Part shown: positions 53,706-61,505 of the stretch, piece by piece
Numbering within the stretch: the first letter of the stretch is position 1
How the letters are laid out: every line of letters begins with the position of its first letter
Source: Leadbetterella lacunae
Lineage (GTDB): Bacteria > Bacteroidota > Bacteroidia > Cytophagales > Spirosomataceae
Assembly: GCF_042649125.1 (NCBI RefSeq)
Contig: NZ_JBHRYQ010000001.1
Location: 2,728,001-2,792,000, forward strand
Direction of reading: 5' to 3'
DNA length: 64,000 nucleotides
Notes under the pieces: generated by a model
The model's database searches: none
What the model saw: only the letters and a program-made list of their open reading frames with translations
What the model was told of the DNA's origin: nothing
Position numbers and translations under genes: made by a program

Positions 53706-55247
53706 ATGAAAAAGATTTTACAAATTTTTGGTTTCTTGATATTAATTCAAATTCAAGCTTTTCCTCAAAGCATAATTCAAAATTTGAATGGTTATAAATA
53801 TGTTTATGTACCATCGCTTCGATATAATGACGGTACATTTGACAAATGGGGAATTAGGCAAACTGTTATCAGAAATTTAGAAAAATCCAAATTTCAAATT
53901 ATAGAAGAAACAGGTATAACTGAAGAAATTAAAAATAATCCATGTTATACGGTTTCTTGTATGATTGAGCACACAGCAAATTTTTATTCCTCTACACCTG
54001 ATTATGTTACAATAAAATTTATTAACTGTAATAATGAAACAGTTTATTTAACACAAGGAAATACAGGTTCTGTGGTTATGTCTTATAAGTCAGGATTTCA
54101 AAATGCAACGAAACGTGCTATGGCTGATTTTAATTCCTATTATTTCAAATTTGACTACACTAAATCAGTACAAAACAAACTGTTAGCAAATCTTCCAGAA
54201 GTTGAATTTACAAATGAAACAGAAAAATCAATTAAAGAATATTTGTCCAAAAATAAATTAGATATCATAGAAGGTATTTATGAGTCTTACCAAAGTGAAG
54301 TTATGCCATATTACAAAATTGGAATTATACGTAAGGATGATAAATATAAAGCAATTATTATCGAGTGTGAATATAATCATTGGAAGCCTGGTGAAGTAAA
54401 AGCAATTTTTGAGCAAAGCTCAATGAAAGGATTTTATTCAGCAAAATGGTATATGGGAAATAAAAAACCATACCAATCTTTCGCCAATATAGAAAATGAG
54501 GCAATACTTTCAATTGAACTAAAGGATATAAACACAGGAGAAAAAACTCAGGATAAATTCATAAAAATGTATCCTCTAGTAGACGGTGATATTTCATTCA
54601 ATAAAGTCCAAAAATCTTCTGGCAGTGGTTTCTTTTTGACTCCCAATGGAATTATAGCCACAAATGCTCATGTAGTTGAAAATGCAGAGACGATAAATAT
54701 TCAAATTTCAAATGAAATTGGGGATTTTGGATATTCCGCTAAAGTTTTACTTGTAGATAGTAAAAACGATGTTGCTTTAATAAAAATTGAAGACGATAAA
54801 TTTAAAGGATTATCTGAAATACCATATTCATTAATTGAAAAAGCCGATATAGGAGAAAAAGCATTTACAATTGGTTATCCTTTAAATGATGTTATGGGAA
54901 CAAATTATAAAGTAACTGACGGAATCGTAAGTTCTATTTCAGGTATTGATGACGATATGAGGTATTATCAAATATCCGTTCCATTACAACCTGGAAATAG
55001 TGGTGGTCCACTATTTAATAATTCAGGGGATGTTATTGGAATTACATCTGCTCGACTTAACAGCAAAGCGGTTGGGATGGAGGTGGAAAATGTAAATTAT
55101 GCTATTAAAATTTCCTATTTGCTAAATTTGTATGACATGCTACCGAATTCTAAAAAACTTAATTTATCACCATCGCAATCGAGTAAGGAACTAAAAGACC
55201 AAGTTAAAATATTAAAAAATTATGTCTGTTTAATAAAAGTCAATTAA
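53706..55247 (+). CDS. Secreted trypsin-like (S1C) serine protease with unknown N-terminal domain
   Basis: A 513-residue protein with signal peptide (cleavage near QAFPQ). Residues 25-290 form a domain of unknown type. Residues 300-490 are a trypsin-like protease with the full triad: His322 (ATNAHVV), Asp355 (SKNDVALIKI) and Ser432 (PGNSGGPLF). No PDZ domain is present, unlike DegP/HtrA. Similar proteins with an N-terminal domain plus trypsin domain occur singly in Bacteroidota. Codon use is AT-rich like the neighbours. The 158-bp gap before it holds ACTGTATATAAT behind the AbiJ stop and CGGTTAAGAGC just before the start, which may be gap elements of the cassette type. Confidence 0.85.
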   Translation: MKKILQIFGFLILIQIQAFPQSIIQNLNGYKYVYVPSLRYNDGTFDKWGIRQTVIRNLEKSKFQIIEETGITEEIKNNPCYTVSCMIEHTANFYSSTPDYVTIKFINCNNETVYLTQGNTGSVVMSYKSGFQNATKRAMADFNSYYFKFDYTKSVQNKLLANLPEVEFTNETEKSIKEYLSKNKLDIIEGIYESYQSEVMPYYKIGIIRKDDKYKAIIIECEYNHWKPGEVKAIFEQSSMKGFYSAKWYMGNKKPYQSFANIENEAILSIELKDINTGEKTQDKFIKMYPLVDGDISFNKVQKSSGSGFFLTPNGIIATNAHVVENAETINIQISNEIGDFGYSAKVLLVDSKNDVALIKIEDDKFKGLSEIPYSLIEKADIGEKAFTIGYPLNDVMGTNYKVTDGIVSSISGIDDDMRYYQISVPLQPGNSGGPLFNNSGDVIGITSARLNSKAVGMEVENVNYAIKISYLLNLYDMLPNSKKLNLSPSQSSKELKDQVKILKNYVCLIKVN

Positions 55248-55373
55248 AAAAACTAAATTGACTATACTAACCAATAAATTATTAACCATTAATACTATGG
55301 ACTTTCCAATGATGTGTGAAACAATTACTAGAACAATTATTGTGCAGAAGAAATAGAAATCAAGAATAAAAAC

Positions 55374-55694
55374 GTGCTTGATTGGATTAACAAACAGTAT
55401 GCACAAGTAAATATCCTGGCTTCGGTTTGCACGGGTGCATTGCTGCTTGCCGAATGCGGCATCCTCAACGATAAAAACGCAACTATACACTATATGGATT
55501 TAGACAGGCTAGAAAACGACTATCCGCGGGTTAAGGTAATTAGAAAAGTGAAATTTGTGGACCAAGGAAACCTTCTGACTTCAGCCGGAATATCTGCGGG
55601 TATCAACATGTCCTTTCATATCATTAGTCGCTTATTCGGACTTGAAATAGCCAAGCAAACAGCAGAGAGAATGGAATATGACATCGCATTATAA
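55374..55694 (+). pseudogene. Fragment of a DJ-1/PfpI (GlxA-like) family gene
   Basis: The frame from about 55334 reads WINKQYAQVNILASVCTGAL, with the nucleophile-elbow Cys in SVCTGALLLAECGIL, then YPRVKVIRKVKFVDQGNLLT and SAGISAGINMSFHIISRLFG. This is the second half of a class I glutamine amidotransferase-like domain. The first 70-80 residues are missing and no AraC domain follows, so it is probably a remnant, though GTG at 55374 could start a short protein. Confidence 0.75.
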
Positions 55695-55956
55695 ATTAGT
55701 TTTTTGGGAGAAAAAAAAATATCGCATATTATTAAATATAGCACCCTTAATTTCAAGTATTTAAGTAATTTTACACACCCATAAAAACGTAAGATTTTCG
55801 CTGTCACAATAAGCAGAACTGCTAAAAACAACACCCGCGAAACCTTAGCTACAAACACAAGCTCAGGAATAAAAGCAACAGAAAAAATGATTTTTAAACA
55901 TAACCAAAAAGCCAAAAAAGCAATTGGCAATTACTCAGAATAAAACAACTATTGAT

Positions 55957-56259
55957 ATGATTCATTTAATTCAACTTATATATGTTATTGAAGGCCAGGA
56001 AGAGATTTTTCATCAATTTGAAGACGTTGCAATTCCAGCCATTTCAAAATATAACGGCAGACTTACTTTAAGGATTCGACCAACAGATAACTGTATTATA
56101 GAAAAAAATATTGAAAAGCCTTATGAAATTCATCTAGTAGAATTTGATAGCCAAGAAGACTTTGACAATTTTAAAAAAGACGAAGAAAGAAAAAAGTTTT
56201 TGCATCTCAAAGAACAGTCAATTAGAGCCAGCATTTTAATTCAAGGAAGCAAACTTTAG
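55957..56259 (+). CDS. Small DUF1330-like ferredoxin-fold protein
   Basis: A 100-residue protein starting at 55957 (MIHLIQLIYVIEGQEEIF). The pattern of a short strand, helix, NGRLTLRIRPTD strand, YEIHLVEFDSQEDFDNFKKD and a last helix fits DUF1330 or dimeric alpha-beta barrel proteins. Function unknown. Upstream, 55700-55950 shows no convincing gene. Confidence 0.65.
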   Translation: MIHLIQLIYVIEGQEEIFHQFEDVAIPAISKYNGRLTLRIRPTDNCIIEKNIEKPYEIHLVEFDSQEDFDNFKKDEERKKFLHLKEQSIRASILIQGSKL

Positions 56260-56472
56260 GCAAAACAACATGCCGATTTACGGTTATAGCAGGTGTTAGG
56301 ATCTAATCACAAATTGCCTTTTAAGCTTTATTTTTCTAAAACAAAAAACACGAAGGACTGAAACTTAAGGGATATCTTTATCCCCTTTTAGAAGGGATAG
56401 CGTTTAGAAAAAGTAGCTTTACTAAGCCACACGCTTGATAAACAGATTTTAATCAAAATTCAACCTTAGAAA

Positions 56473-57366
56473 ATGAACAGACGTAAATTTATCGAGAATT
56501 CGGGACTAATCGGCCTTGCTGCTATGTTGCCGGCATCGGGTTTTGGCGAAGTGGCCAAACCAAAGTTCAAAATGGGCTACCAACTTTTCTCTATCCGAGA
56601 CGAAATGGCCAAAAATCCCATAAAAACACTCGAATTTTTAAAATCGGTAGGATATCAAGACTTCGAAATCTATGGATATGACAACGAAAACGATAAATAT
56701 TACGGCTATAAATCGGCGGAGTTTAAACTAATATTAGACGACCTAAACCTCTCAGTGAGTAGCGGGCATTATGGATTTTATCCGTATTTAGAGAAATCAA
56801 ACGACGAGCTGAAGCGTTTTGTGGACCAGTGCATAAGCGGAGCCAAAACACTAAACAGCAAATACATAACATGGCCGTGGATATCTCCGGAGCAAAGAAC
56901 GCTCTCAAACTTTAAGCTGATGTCCGAAAAACTCAACCGCATAGGCGAACAAGTCACAAATGCCGGACTAGGCTTTGCGTATCACAACCATGGCTTTGAA
57001 TTTGATGACCACGACGGCCAAAATGGTTACACCATAATTTTGAAAGAAACCGACCCCAAATTGGTCAAACTGCAGATGGATATGTATTGGGTGATGCACT
57101 CGTCAAAATCTACCCCAAAGGAGCTGATAGCCGCACAGCCGGGCAGGTTTGTGATGTGGCACGTGAAAGACATAGACAAAGTTACCCGCGACTATACCGA
57201 ACTGGGAAATGGCTCGATAGACTACAAAAACATTTTGCCTGACCCAAAAAAGTCGGGCCTTGAATATTACTATTTAGAACAAGGTGGAAATTTTGCAAGT
57301 AACTCAAAACAAAGTGCGGCAGACAGTGCTAAATATTTCAAAAATACCCTTCAAAAGTTTCTTTGA
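56473..57366 (+). CDS. Exported sugar phosphate isomerase/epimerase-like TIM barrel
   Basis: A 297-residue protein of the xylose isomerase-like/AP endonuclease 2 superfamily. The N-terminus MNRRKFIENSGLIGLAAMLP has paired Arg and a hydrophobic stretch, a Tat-type or Sec signal, common for such proteins in Bacteroidota. Seen: MGYQLFSIRDEM, FGFAYHNHGFEFDD-type motif (GFAYHNHGFEF), Glu and Asp metal-ligand candidates in LQMDMYWVM and WHVKDIDK. It should act on a free sugar or inositol-like compound in the periplasm; the substrate is unknown. The leader contains ATTCAACC (56458). Confidence 0.85.
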   Translation: MNRRKFIENSGLIGLAAMLPASGFGEVAKPKFKMGYQLFSIRDEMAKNPIKTLEFLKSVGYQDFEIYGYDNENDKYYGYKSAEFKLILDDLNLSVSSGHYGFYPYLEKSNDELKRFVDQCISGAKTLNSKYITWPWISPEQRTLSNFKLMSEKLNRIGEQVTNAGLGFAYHNHGFEFDDHDGQNGYTIILKETDPKLVKLQMDMYWVMHSSKSTPKELIAAQPGRFVMWHVKDIDKVTRDYTELGNGSIDYKNILPDPKKSGLEYYYLEQGGNFASNSKQSAADSAKYFKNTLQKFL

Positions 57367-57441
57367 GGGGTTAGATTCAAGTAACAATTATTAAATCAAA
57401 AGAAAATTTAGAAAACTAAAACCCAACCAAAAGTCAAAAAA

Positions 57442-57837
57442 TCACGAAGGAAGATAAAAGTTAACCAGTTTAATGTGAATAGCAAATAACGTTTCGCTTC
57501 CTATTACTTCGGCTTTGTGGCCGTGCTTTGTTGGGTCAAAAATCACGCCTTCCGAAAGATTATCCGCGGCGATAAACTGAGAACCCGCACCAAAATCTTT
57601 AAAACTTCCGTTTTGAAGCCAAATCCGTAATGTTCCTTTTTGTATGATAATCAAAGTAGGATCTCCAGCCAAGTGCCAATCTGTGGTATAACCCGCCTCA
57701 CTCTCTCGAAATCTAAAGTTTATAACGGCAATCTGTTCGGAAAGTAGCATACCACCTCGCTTGTTTTTGGGGTATTCGGCGGTAGAAAAAAAAGAAACAC
57801 CACGCTGATCGGCAAGTAAACAAGGAATTTCAAACAT
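57442..57837 (-). CDS. Cupin-like protein
   Basis: A 131-residue beta-rich protein. WHLAGDPTLIIIQKGTLRIW and DFGAGSQFIAADNLSEG resemble cupin motifs 1 and 2, with His at the usual places and the last His in KHGHKAEV. There is no DNA-binding part. It is convergent with the TIM-barrel gene and divergent from thioredoxin. Role unknown. Confidence 0.7.
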   Translation of the reverse strand: MFEIPCLLADQRGVSFFSTAEYPKNKRGGMLLSEQIAVINFRFRESEAGYTTDWHLAGDPTLIIIQKGTLRIWLQNGSFKDFGAGSQFIAADNLSEGVIFDPTKHGHKAEVIGSETLFAIHIKLVNFYLPS

Positions 57838-58070
57838 AAGATATTGATTGTTTTGACCTCAAAAATACACTTTAAATCTGAAGTTTATAAAAGACCCGCG
57901 TACCAAAATGCTATTCAGTTGGCCTTTTATTTCCTTTAAAAAGCACTTATACCAAGCAGTATAACAGGAGAATTTCAAAAAAGGGAATAATTGCAAACTT
58001 ATCGGGCAAAACTGCCTATCACCTGCCCCTGTGCTTGCCCCATCTTTGCATTATCAAATTATTAAAAAAC

Positions 58071-58397
58071 ATGATACAGCAATTAAACAAAACGAATTTT
58101 ACGGAAACCATAGAAAACAACCACGTGGTATTGGTCGACTTTTACGCCGATTGGTGCGGACCCTGCAAAGCCTTGCATCCTACACTAGAGGCTTTAGATG
58201 AGGAGTTTAAAGACAAGGTAAGCATCACAAAAATAAACATCGACAAAAACCCAGAACTCTCGCAACAGTTTGACGTAAAGAGTATTCCGGCCTTGTTTTA
58301 TTTTAAAAATGGCAAAATGGTAGGCAGACAAAATGGCCTACAACCCAAAAATGTATTGAGCAAAAATTTAAATAATCTTTTACTGGTATCTGAATAA
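58071..58397 (+). CDS. Thioredoxin
   Basis: A 108-residue thioredoxin starting at 58071 (MIQQLNKTNFTETI). Seen: active site DWCGPCKALHP, SITKINIDKNPELSQQF and the cis-Pro in VKSIPALFYF. Length fits. Its last codons merge with repeat B copy 3, and a copy of these last codons is found before repeat B copy 2 at 43309, so this segment has been duplicated. Confidence 0.93.
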   Translation: MIQQLNKTNFTETIENNHVVLVDFYADWCGPCKALHPTLEALDEEFKDKVSITKINIDKNPELSQQFDVKSIPALFYFKNGKMVGRQNGLQPKNVLSKNLNNLLLVSE

Positions 58398-58735
58398 AAA
58401 TAAATAAGTTTTATTCATTATAACAGCCAGCACTGTTTGAACGCAATCGAAATTCTTTTCCGAAAATATTCCTAATTTAAACTACTGATTAAAAGAATTT
58501 TGAGTGCGTGAGTTTGCTGGGTGGTTGGCCGTTGCCGTGCTGTTTTTTTTGGTGGTACGCCACTCCGATTCGTTTTTTTTTGAAGGGTCCGGCCTACCGG
58601 AAAAATGAAGGCCTAGGCGGCAGCCGACACAAAGTAATTACGGTGGCATTTTCACTCAAGACAAAAAAGTATCTTGAAGGCAATTTGAAGCCAATTTATT
58701 TCTAAAATTTACTTTAGTCGGATGCCAAAAATAAT
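58389..58735. repeat. Dispersed repeat family B, copy 3
   Basis: The fullest copy: AACAGCCAGCACTGTTTGAA, AAAAGAATTTTGAGTGCGTG, GGGTCCGGCCTACCGGAAAA, GGCCTAGGCGGCAGCCGACA and TACTTTAGTCGGATGCC. CCAGCACTGTTTGAACGCA and TGCGTGAGTTTGCTGG are partly complementary, so a transcript would fold into a long hairpin. It begins in the thioredoxin stop region and ends before the cupredoxin-like gene. Confidence 0.9.
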
Positions 58736-58761
58736 CTTTTAACAAATAATCAATTTTAATA

Positions 58762-59157
58762 ATGAAAAAAACAATTTTCACATCCGTATTGGTAGCAGTA
58801 AGTGTCTTTTTGGGAAGCCTAAACGCCTCGGCACAAACAACAGAAAAAGACGTGACCATCATAGAATTAACACAGACGTCACGTGAGTTTTCGACCAAAA
58901 ACTTAAACTTAAAGCCTGGCAAATACCAGTTTAAAGTAACCAACGCTAACGTAGCGAAGGATCTGGGGTTTGTAATCCAAAAAGCCGCAGACGCTAAAGG
59001 CGACGTAATGAAAACCGCGGTGCCAAATTCATTTACGACCAACTTAGTCAAAAAAGGAGAAACCCAATACACCGGAATAGTGGAACTAAAAGCAGGAGAA
59101 TACGTGTACTCGTGCCCGCTAAACCCTACCCCACATTACAAACTCACGGTAAAATAA
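58762..59157 (+). CDS. Exported cupredoxin-like protein
   Basis: A 131-residue protein with signal peptide (cleavage near LNASA). The fold fits a cupredoxin: LKPGKYQFKVTNANVAKDLG, GETQYTGIVELKAGEYVYSC and the closing YSCPLNPTPHYKLTVK with the Cys and His ligands of the C-terminal loop. The His normally found near the first loop (before FVI) is replaced by Asp-Leu-Gly, so the copper site may be incomplete or use other ligands. A strong terminator follows, so it is probably monocistronic. Related proteins are common in Bacteroidota envelopes. Confidence 0.8.
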   Translation: MKKTIFTSVLVAVSVFLGSLNASAQTTEKDVTIIELTQTSREFSTKNLNLKPGKYQFKVTNANVAKDLGFVIQKAADAKGDVMKTAVPNSFTTNLVKKGETQYTGIVELKAGEYVYSCPLNPTPHYKLTVK

Positions 59158-59210
59158 GCAGAAATCAGATGCGTATTTTCGGTTAAAAAACTTACGAAGT
59201 AATAAAAGCA

Positions 59211-59248
59211 AAAAGGAGTTTCTCTCAGCACTGAGAAACTCCTTTTTT
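59211..59248 (+). terminator. Intrinsic terminator after the cupredoxin-like gene
   Basis: AAGGAGTTTCTC (59213-59224) pairs perfectly with GAGAAACTCCTT (59233-59244), followed by T's. Confidence 0.85.
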
Positions 59249-59536
59249 GGTGATAAACATATATAAAACCACACCCTTCCCATTCAAAAAAGAATCATAT
59301 ATTTCTGAAACAGCAAGTTTAAATTTTGTAAAAAAACTAAGAAGAAGGCCTGGTCATATTTTTCCAAAAGCTCGTAGTCTAGAAAAAAATCAAGCATTAT
59401 TTTCAAAAAAAACCTAAATTTACTTTTCGAATAGAAACATTACTTTTAACTGAATCACATAAGCACTTTTAAATCAATCCAATACCAAATAGTAAGTTCT
59501 TCTTTGAAAATATATATAAATAAACAATCACTTTAA

Positions 59537-59713
59537 ATGGAAACAATTTTTTGGATTTGCGTAAAACTTATGCAGGTAGTAAGCAGTGCCATAGGCATCA
59601 CATATCAGCAGCTAAATGTCATTTTGTTTGTCATCATTCATCCCATAATAACCGTAGTTTTGTATAAGAAATACAAAAAATACAAAAAACTATGGAGCGA
59701 AACGCAAGTTTAA
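59537..59713 (+). CDS. Very small membrane protein
   Basis: A 58-residue protein, METIFWICVKLMQVVSSAIG, then ITYQQLNVILFVIIHPIITV and VLYKKYKKYKKLWSETQV. It has a first amphipathic helix, one hydrophobic segment and a Lys/Tyr-rich tail. Similar tiny proteins with an EEINxxLFxxxHP-type core occur in Bacteroidota, function unknown. The 290 bp before it (59249-59536) are AT-rich without a visible gene. Confidence 0.6.
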   Translation: METIFWICVKLMQVVSSAIGITYQQLNVILFVIIHPIITVVLYKKYKKYKKLWSETQV

Positions 59714-59768
59714 TTCAATGACTCAAAATCAGTAAAACCGATCAAAAAACATCAATTTGCTCAGGAAA

Positions 59769-60104
59769 TTACTCCCCATAGTTTTCCACAGCAAAAACAC
59801 CCCAATTCGCAATAGCCTCTATTACGGGCACCAGTGTTTTACCAAATTCGGTCAACGAATATTCCACTTTCAAGGGCGGTTTAGAGGTATAAACCGTCCG
59901 GCAGATTATGCCGTCATCTTCCAAGGTTTTTAACTGCAAGCTTAAGGTCCGCTCGGTTACAGTAGGCATTTCTTTTCTCAGCTCATTGTAGCGGAGTTTG
60001 CCCGCTCGCAAGTGAAACAAAATCACCGTTTTCCACTTGCCTCCTATCATGCCCATGGTTAAACTCGCACAGCAGGGGTATTCTTTTCCTTTAAAACTAT
60101 ACAT
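59769..60104 (-). CDS. HxlR-family winged-helix regulator (2)
   Basis: A 111-residue HxlR-type regulator. Seen: Cys residues near the N-terminus (YPCCASLTMGMIGGKWK), ILFHLRAGKLRYNELRKEMP, the recognition part TVTERTLSLQLKTLEDDGII and the wing KPPLKVEYSLTEFG. It is divergent from a nitroreductase gene, a pairing known for HxlR proteins that sense electrophiles or quinones. A near-perfect palindrome in the shared gap is its likely operator. Confidence 0.92.
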   Translation of the reverse strand: MYSFKGKEYPCCASLTMGMIGGKWKTVILFHLRAGKLRYNELRKEMPTVTERTLSLQLKTLEDDGIICRTVYTSKPPLKVEYSLTEFGKTLVPVIEAIANWGVFAVENYGE

Positions 60105-60142
60105 AATCTGAATGAATATTAAACTATCCTTTTTGACCGTTA

Positions 60143-60176
60143 TTGCAAAGGTAAAATACTATACTTACTTTTGCAA
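60143..60176. promoter_or_regulatory. Palindromic HxlR operator between regulator and nitroreductase
   Basis: TTGCAAAGGTAA at 60143-60154 and TTACTTTTGCAA at 60165-60176 match as inverted repeats at 11 of 12 positions, with the core AATACTATAC between them. It lies 38 bp upstream of the regulator start and 32 bp upstream of the nitroreductase start, as expected for control of both. Confidence 0.8.
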
Positions 60177-60208
60177 CTATAAAAATTATAGTAACAAATT
60201 TTAAACCG

Positions 60209-60883
60209 ATGCATACACCAAATATTTCGAAAGAAGACATTATCAATGCTTTTCAATTTAGACACGCCACCAAAGAATTTGACCCCACAAAAAAACTATC
60301 GGACGATGAAATAAATTTTATTTTAGAAACCGCCCATTTGTCTCCAAGTTCGTTTGGGTTTGAGCCTTGGCATTTTGTAGTAGTGCAAGACCAAGAGCTT
60401 CGCGAATTGATTAAACCCGTGGCCTGGGGAGCACCCTTAAAACTTGATACCGCCAGCCATTTTGTATTGGGCCTAAGCATGAAAGCACCCATGACCAAGT
60501 GGGACTCTGAATACATCATGCACATGATGAAAGAGGTGAAGTCACTTTCTGATGAGAGAATTGAGGGTTACTTAAAATTTTACAGGGAGTTTCAGGAGCG
60601 TGATTTTAACTTAGATACCGACAAAAAACTGTTTGACTGGGCATCTAAACAAACCTACATAGCCTTGGGCAACATGATGACCGCCGCAGCTTTGACAGGA
60701 ATAGACAGCTGTCCGATAGAAGGATTCCACGAAGAGAAAGTCGAGGAACTGTTGAGGGAGAAATTTGGCATCGACACAGACAAATATGGCTTATCATATA
60801 TGGTGGCTTTTGGCCATAGAAAAGCAGATCCGCCTTTTGCAAAATCGAGAAGAGACATTAGTGATATCGTGACTTGGAAATAA
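60209..60883 (+). CDS. FMN-dependent NAD(P)H nitroreductase/oxidoreductase
   Basis: A 224-residue nitroreductase-family flavoprotein. Seen: FMN-binding FQFRHATKEFDPTKKLSD, AHLSPSSFGFEPWHFVVV, YIALGNMMTAAALTGIDSCP with IEGFHEEKVEELL and the C-terminal GHRKADPPFAKSRR. Members reduce quinones, nitro compounds or aldehydes' conjugates. It is divergent from the HxlR regulator and is probably induced by such compounds through it. Confidence 0.93.
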   Translation: MHTPNISKEDIINAFQFRHATKEFDPTKKLSDDEINFILETAHLSPSSFGFEPWHFVVVQDQELRELIKPVAWGAPLKLDTASHFVLGLSMKAPMTKWDSEYIMHMMKEVKSLSDERIEGYLKFYREFQERDFNLDTDKKLFDWASKQTYIALGNMMTAAALTGIDSCPIEGFHEEKVEELLREKFGIDTDKYGLSYMVAFGHRKADPPFAKSRRDISDIVTWK

Positions 60884-60909
60884 GTCATTAGACACCCAAT
60901 TTAACCAAG

Positions 60910-60949
60910 TGCGAACCATTGCCCAAATCGAAGGTTCGCATTTTTTTTT
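60910..60949 (+). terminator. Intrinsic terminator after the nitroreductase gene
   Basis: TGCGAACC (60910-60917) pairs with GGTTCGCA (60933-60940), followed by nine T. Confidence 0.85.
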
Positions 60950-61505
60950 GGTATAAAAACTGACAAAAAAAGCTATTATGTTAACTATCAAAACACAATT
61001 ATGCTCAATTAAAAACCACAGGCGACCCACTAAACTTTTTTAATCAAAAAATGGCCTCCAAATTAGTAAAAGGGTGCATTTTCGACTTTTATTTAAAAGT
61101 ACTACTAAAAATCACTAAGCGTCACCTTGCCGGTGGGGCCCTACTTTTTTTGAAAAAAAGTAGTCAAAAAAACACTCTTAAAAGAATGATCCTCTCTAAA
61201 AATTTGATTTTAAATATTTTAAACCAATTTTACTTACTGTGTTTCAAATTTTCAGAACGGACTCTTTTAAGATTTTAAGGAATACTATTTTTATTTATTT
61301 TATTGTATGCCGACAATAATTAAAAACCACCGACTTTAGTGCTAGTTTTAAAGAATGTTTTTATTTTTGAAATAAGACGATAAACCGTAAGGCTTAGGTT
61401 TGCATTTTGGTTACCAAGAAAACTAAGTGTTTTGTCCAAAATTAAAACTGTAATTTAATAGCAGTTATGCGAGAAAAAATTACGGTTTCCTCATAAAAAC
61501 ATGCC
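60950..61505. other. Long gene-free stretch with a dispersed hairpin element
   Basis: A 75-codon frame at 61051-61278 is not accepted as a gene, as it runs through the palindrome CTACTTTTTTT-G-AAAAAAAGTAG (61141-61163), which looks like an intergenic hairpin element preceded by CGGTGGGGCC. The rest is AT-rich with no other signal that I can see. Confidence 0.5.

Noticed and set aside
55880..55940. Remnant of a RidA-type gene (KKAIGNYSE)
   Set aside because: Seven or eight similar residues are too few, and no further part of the family is found.
37449..56300. A proven integron
   Set aside because: No integrase is visible, GTTRRRY heptamers occur by chance about once per kb, and I could not fold convincing attC pairs. 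Kept only as a hypothesis.
58508..58705. 65-codon + strand gene
   Set aside because: It is the translation of repeat B copy 3, including its GC-rich palindrome.
61051..61278. 75-residue + strand protein
   Set aside because: It reads through the CTACTTTTTTT/AAAAAAAGTAG palindrome and is low-complexity and basic; no leader or family.
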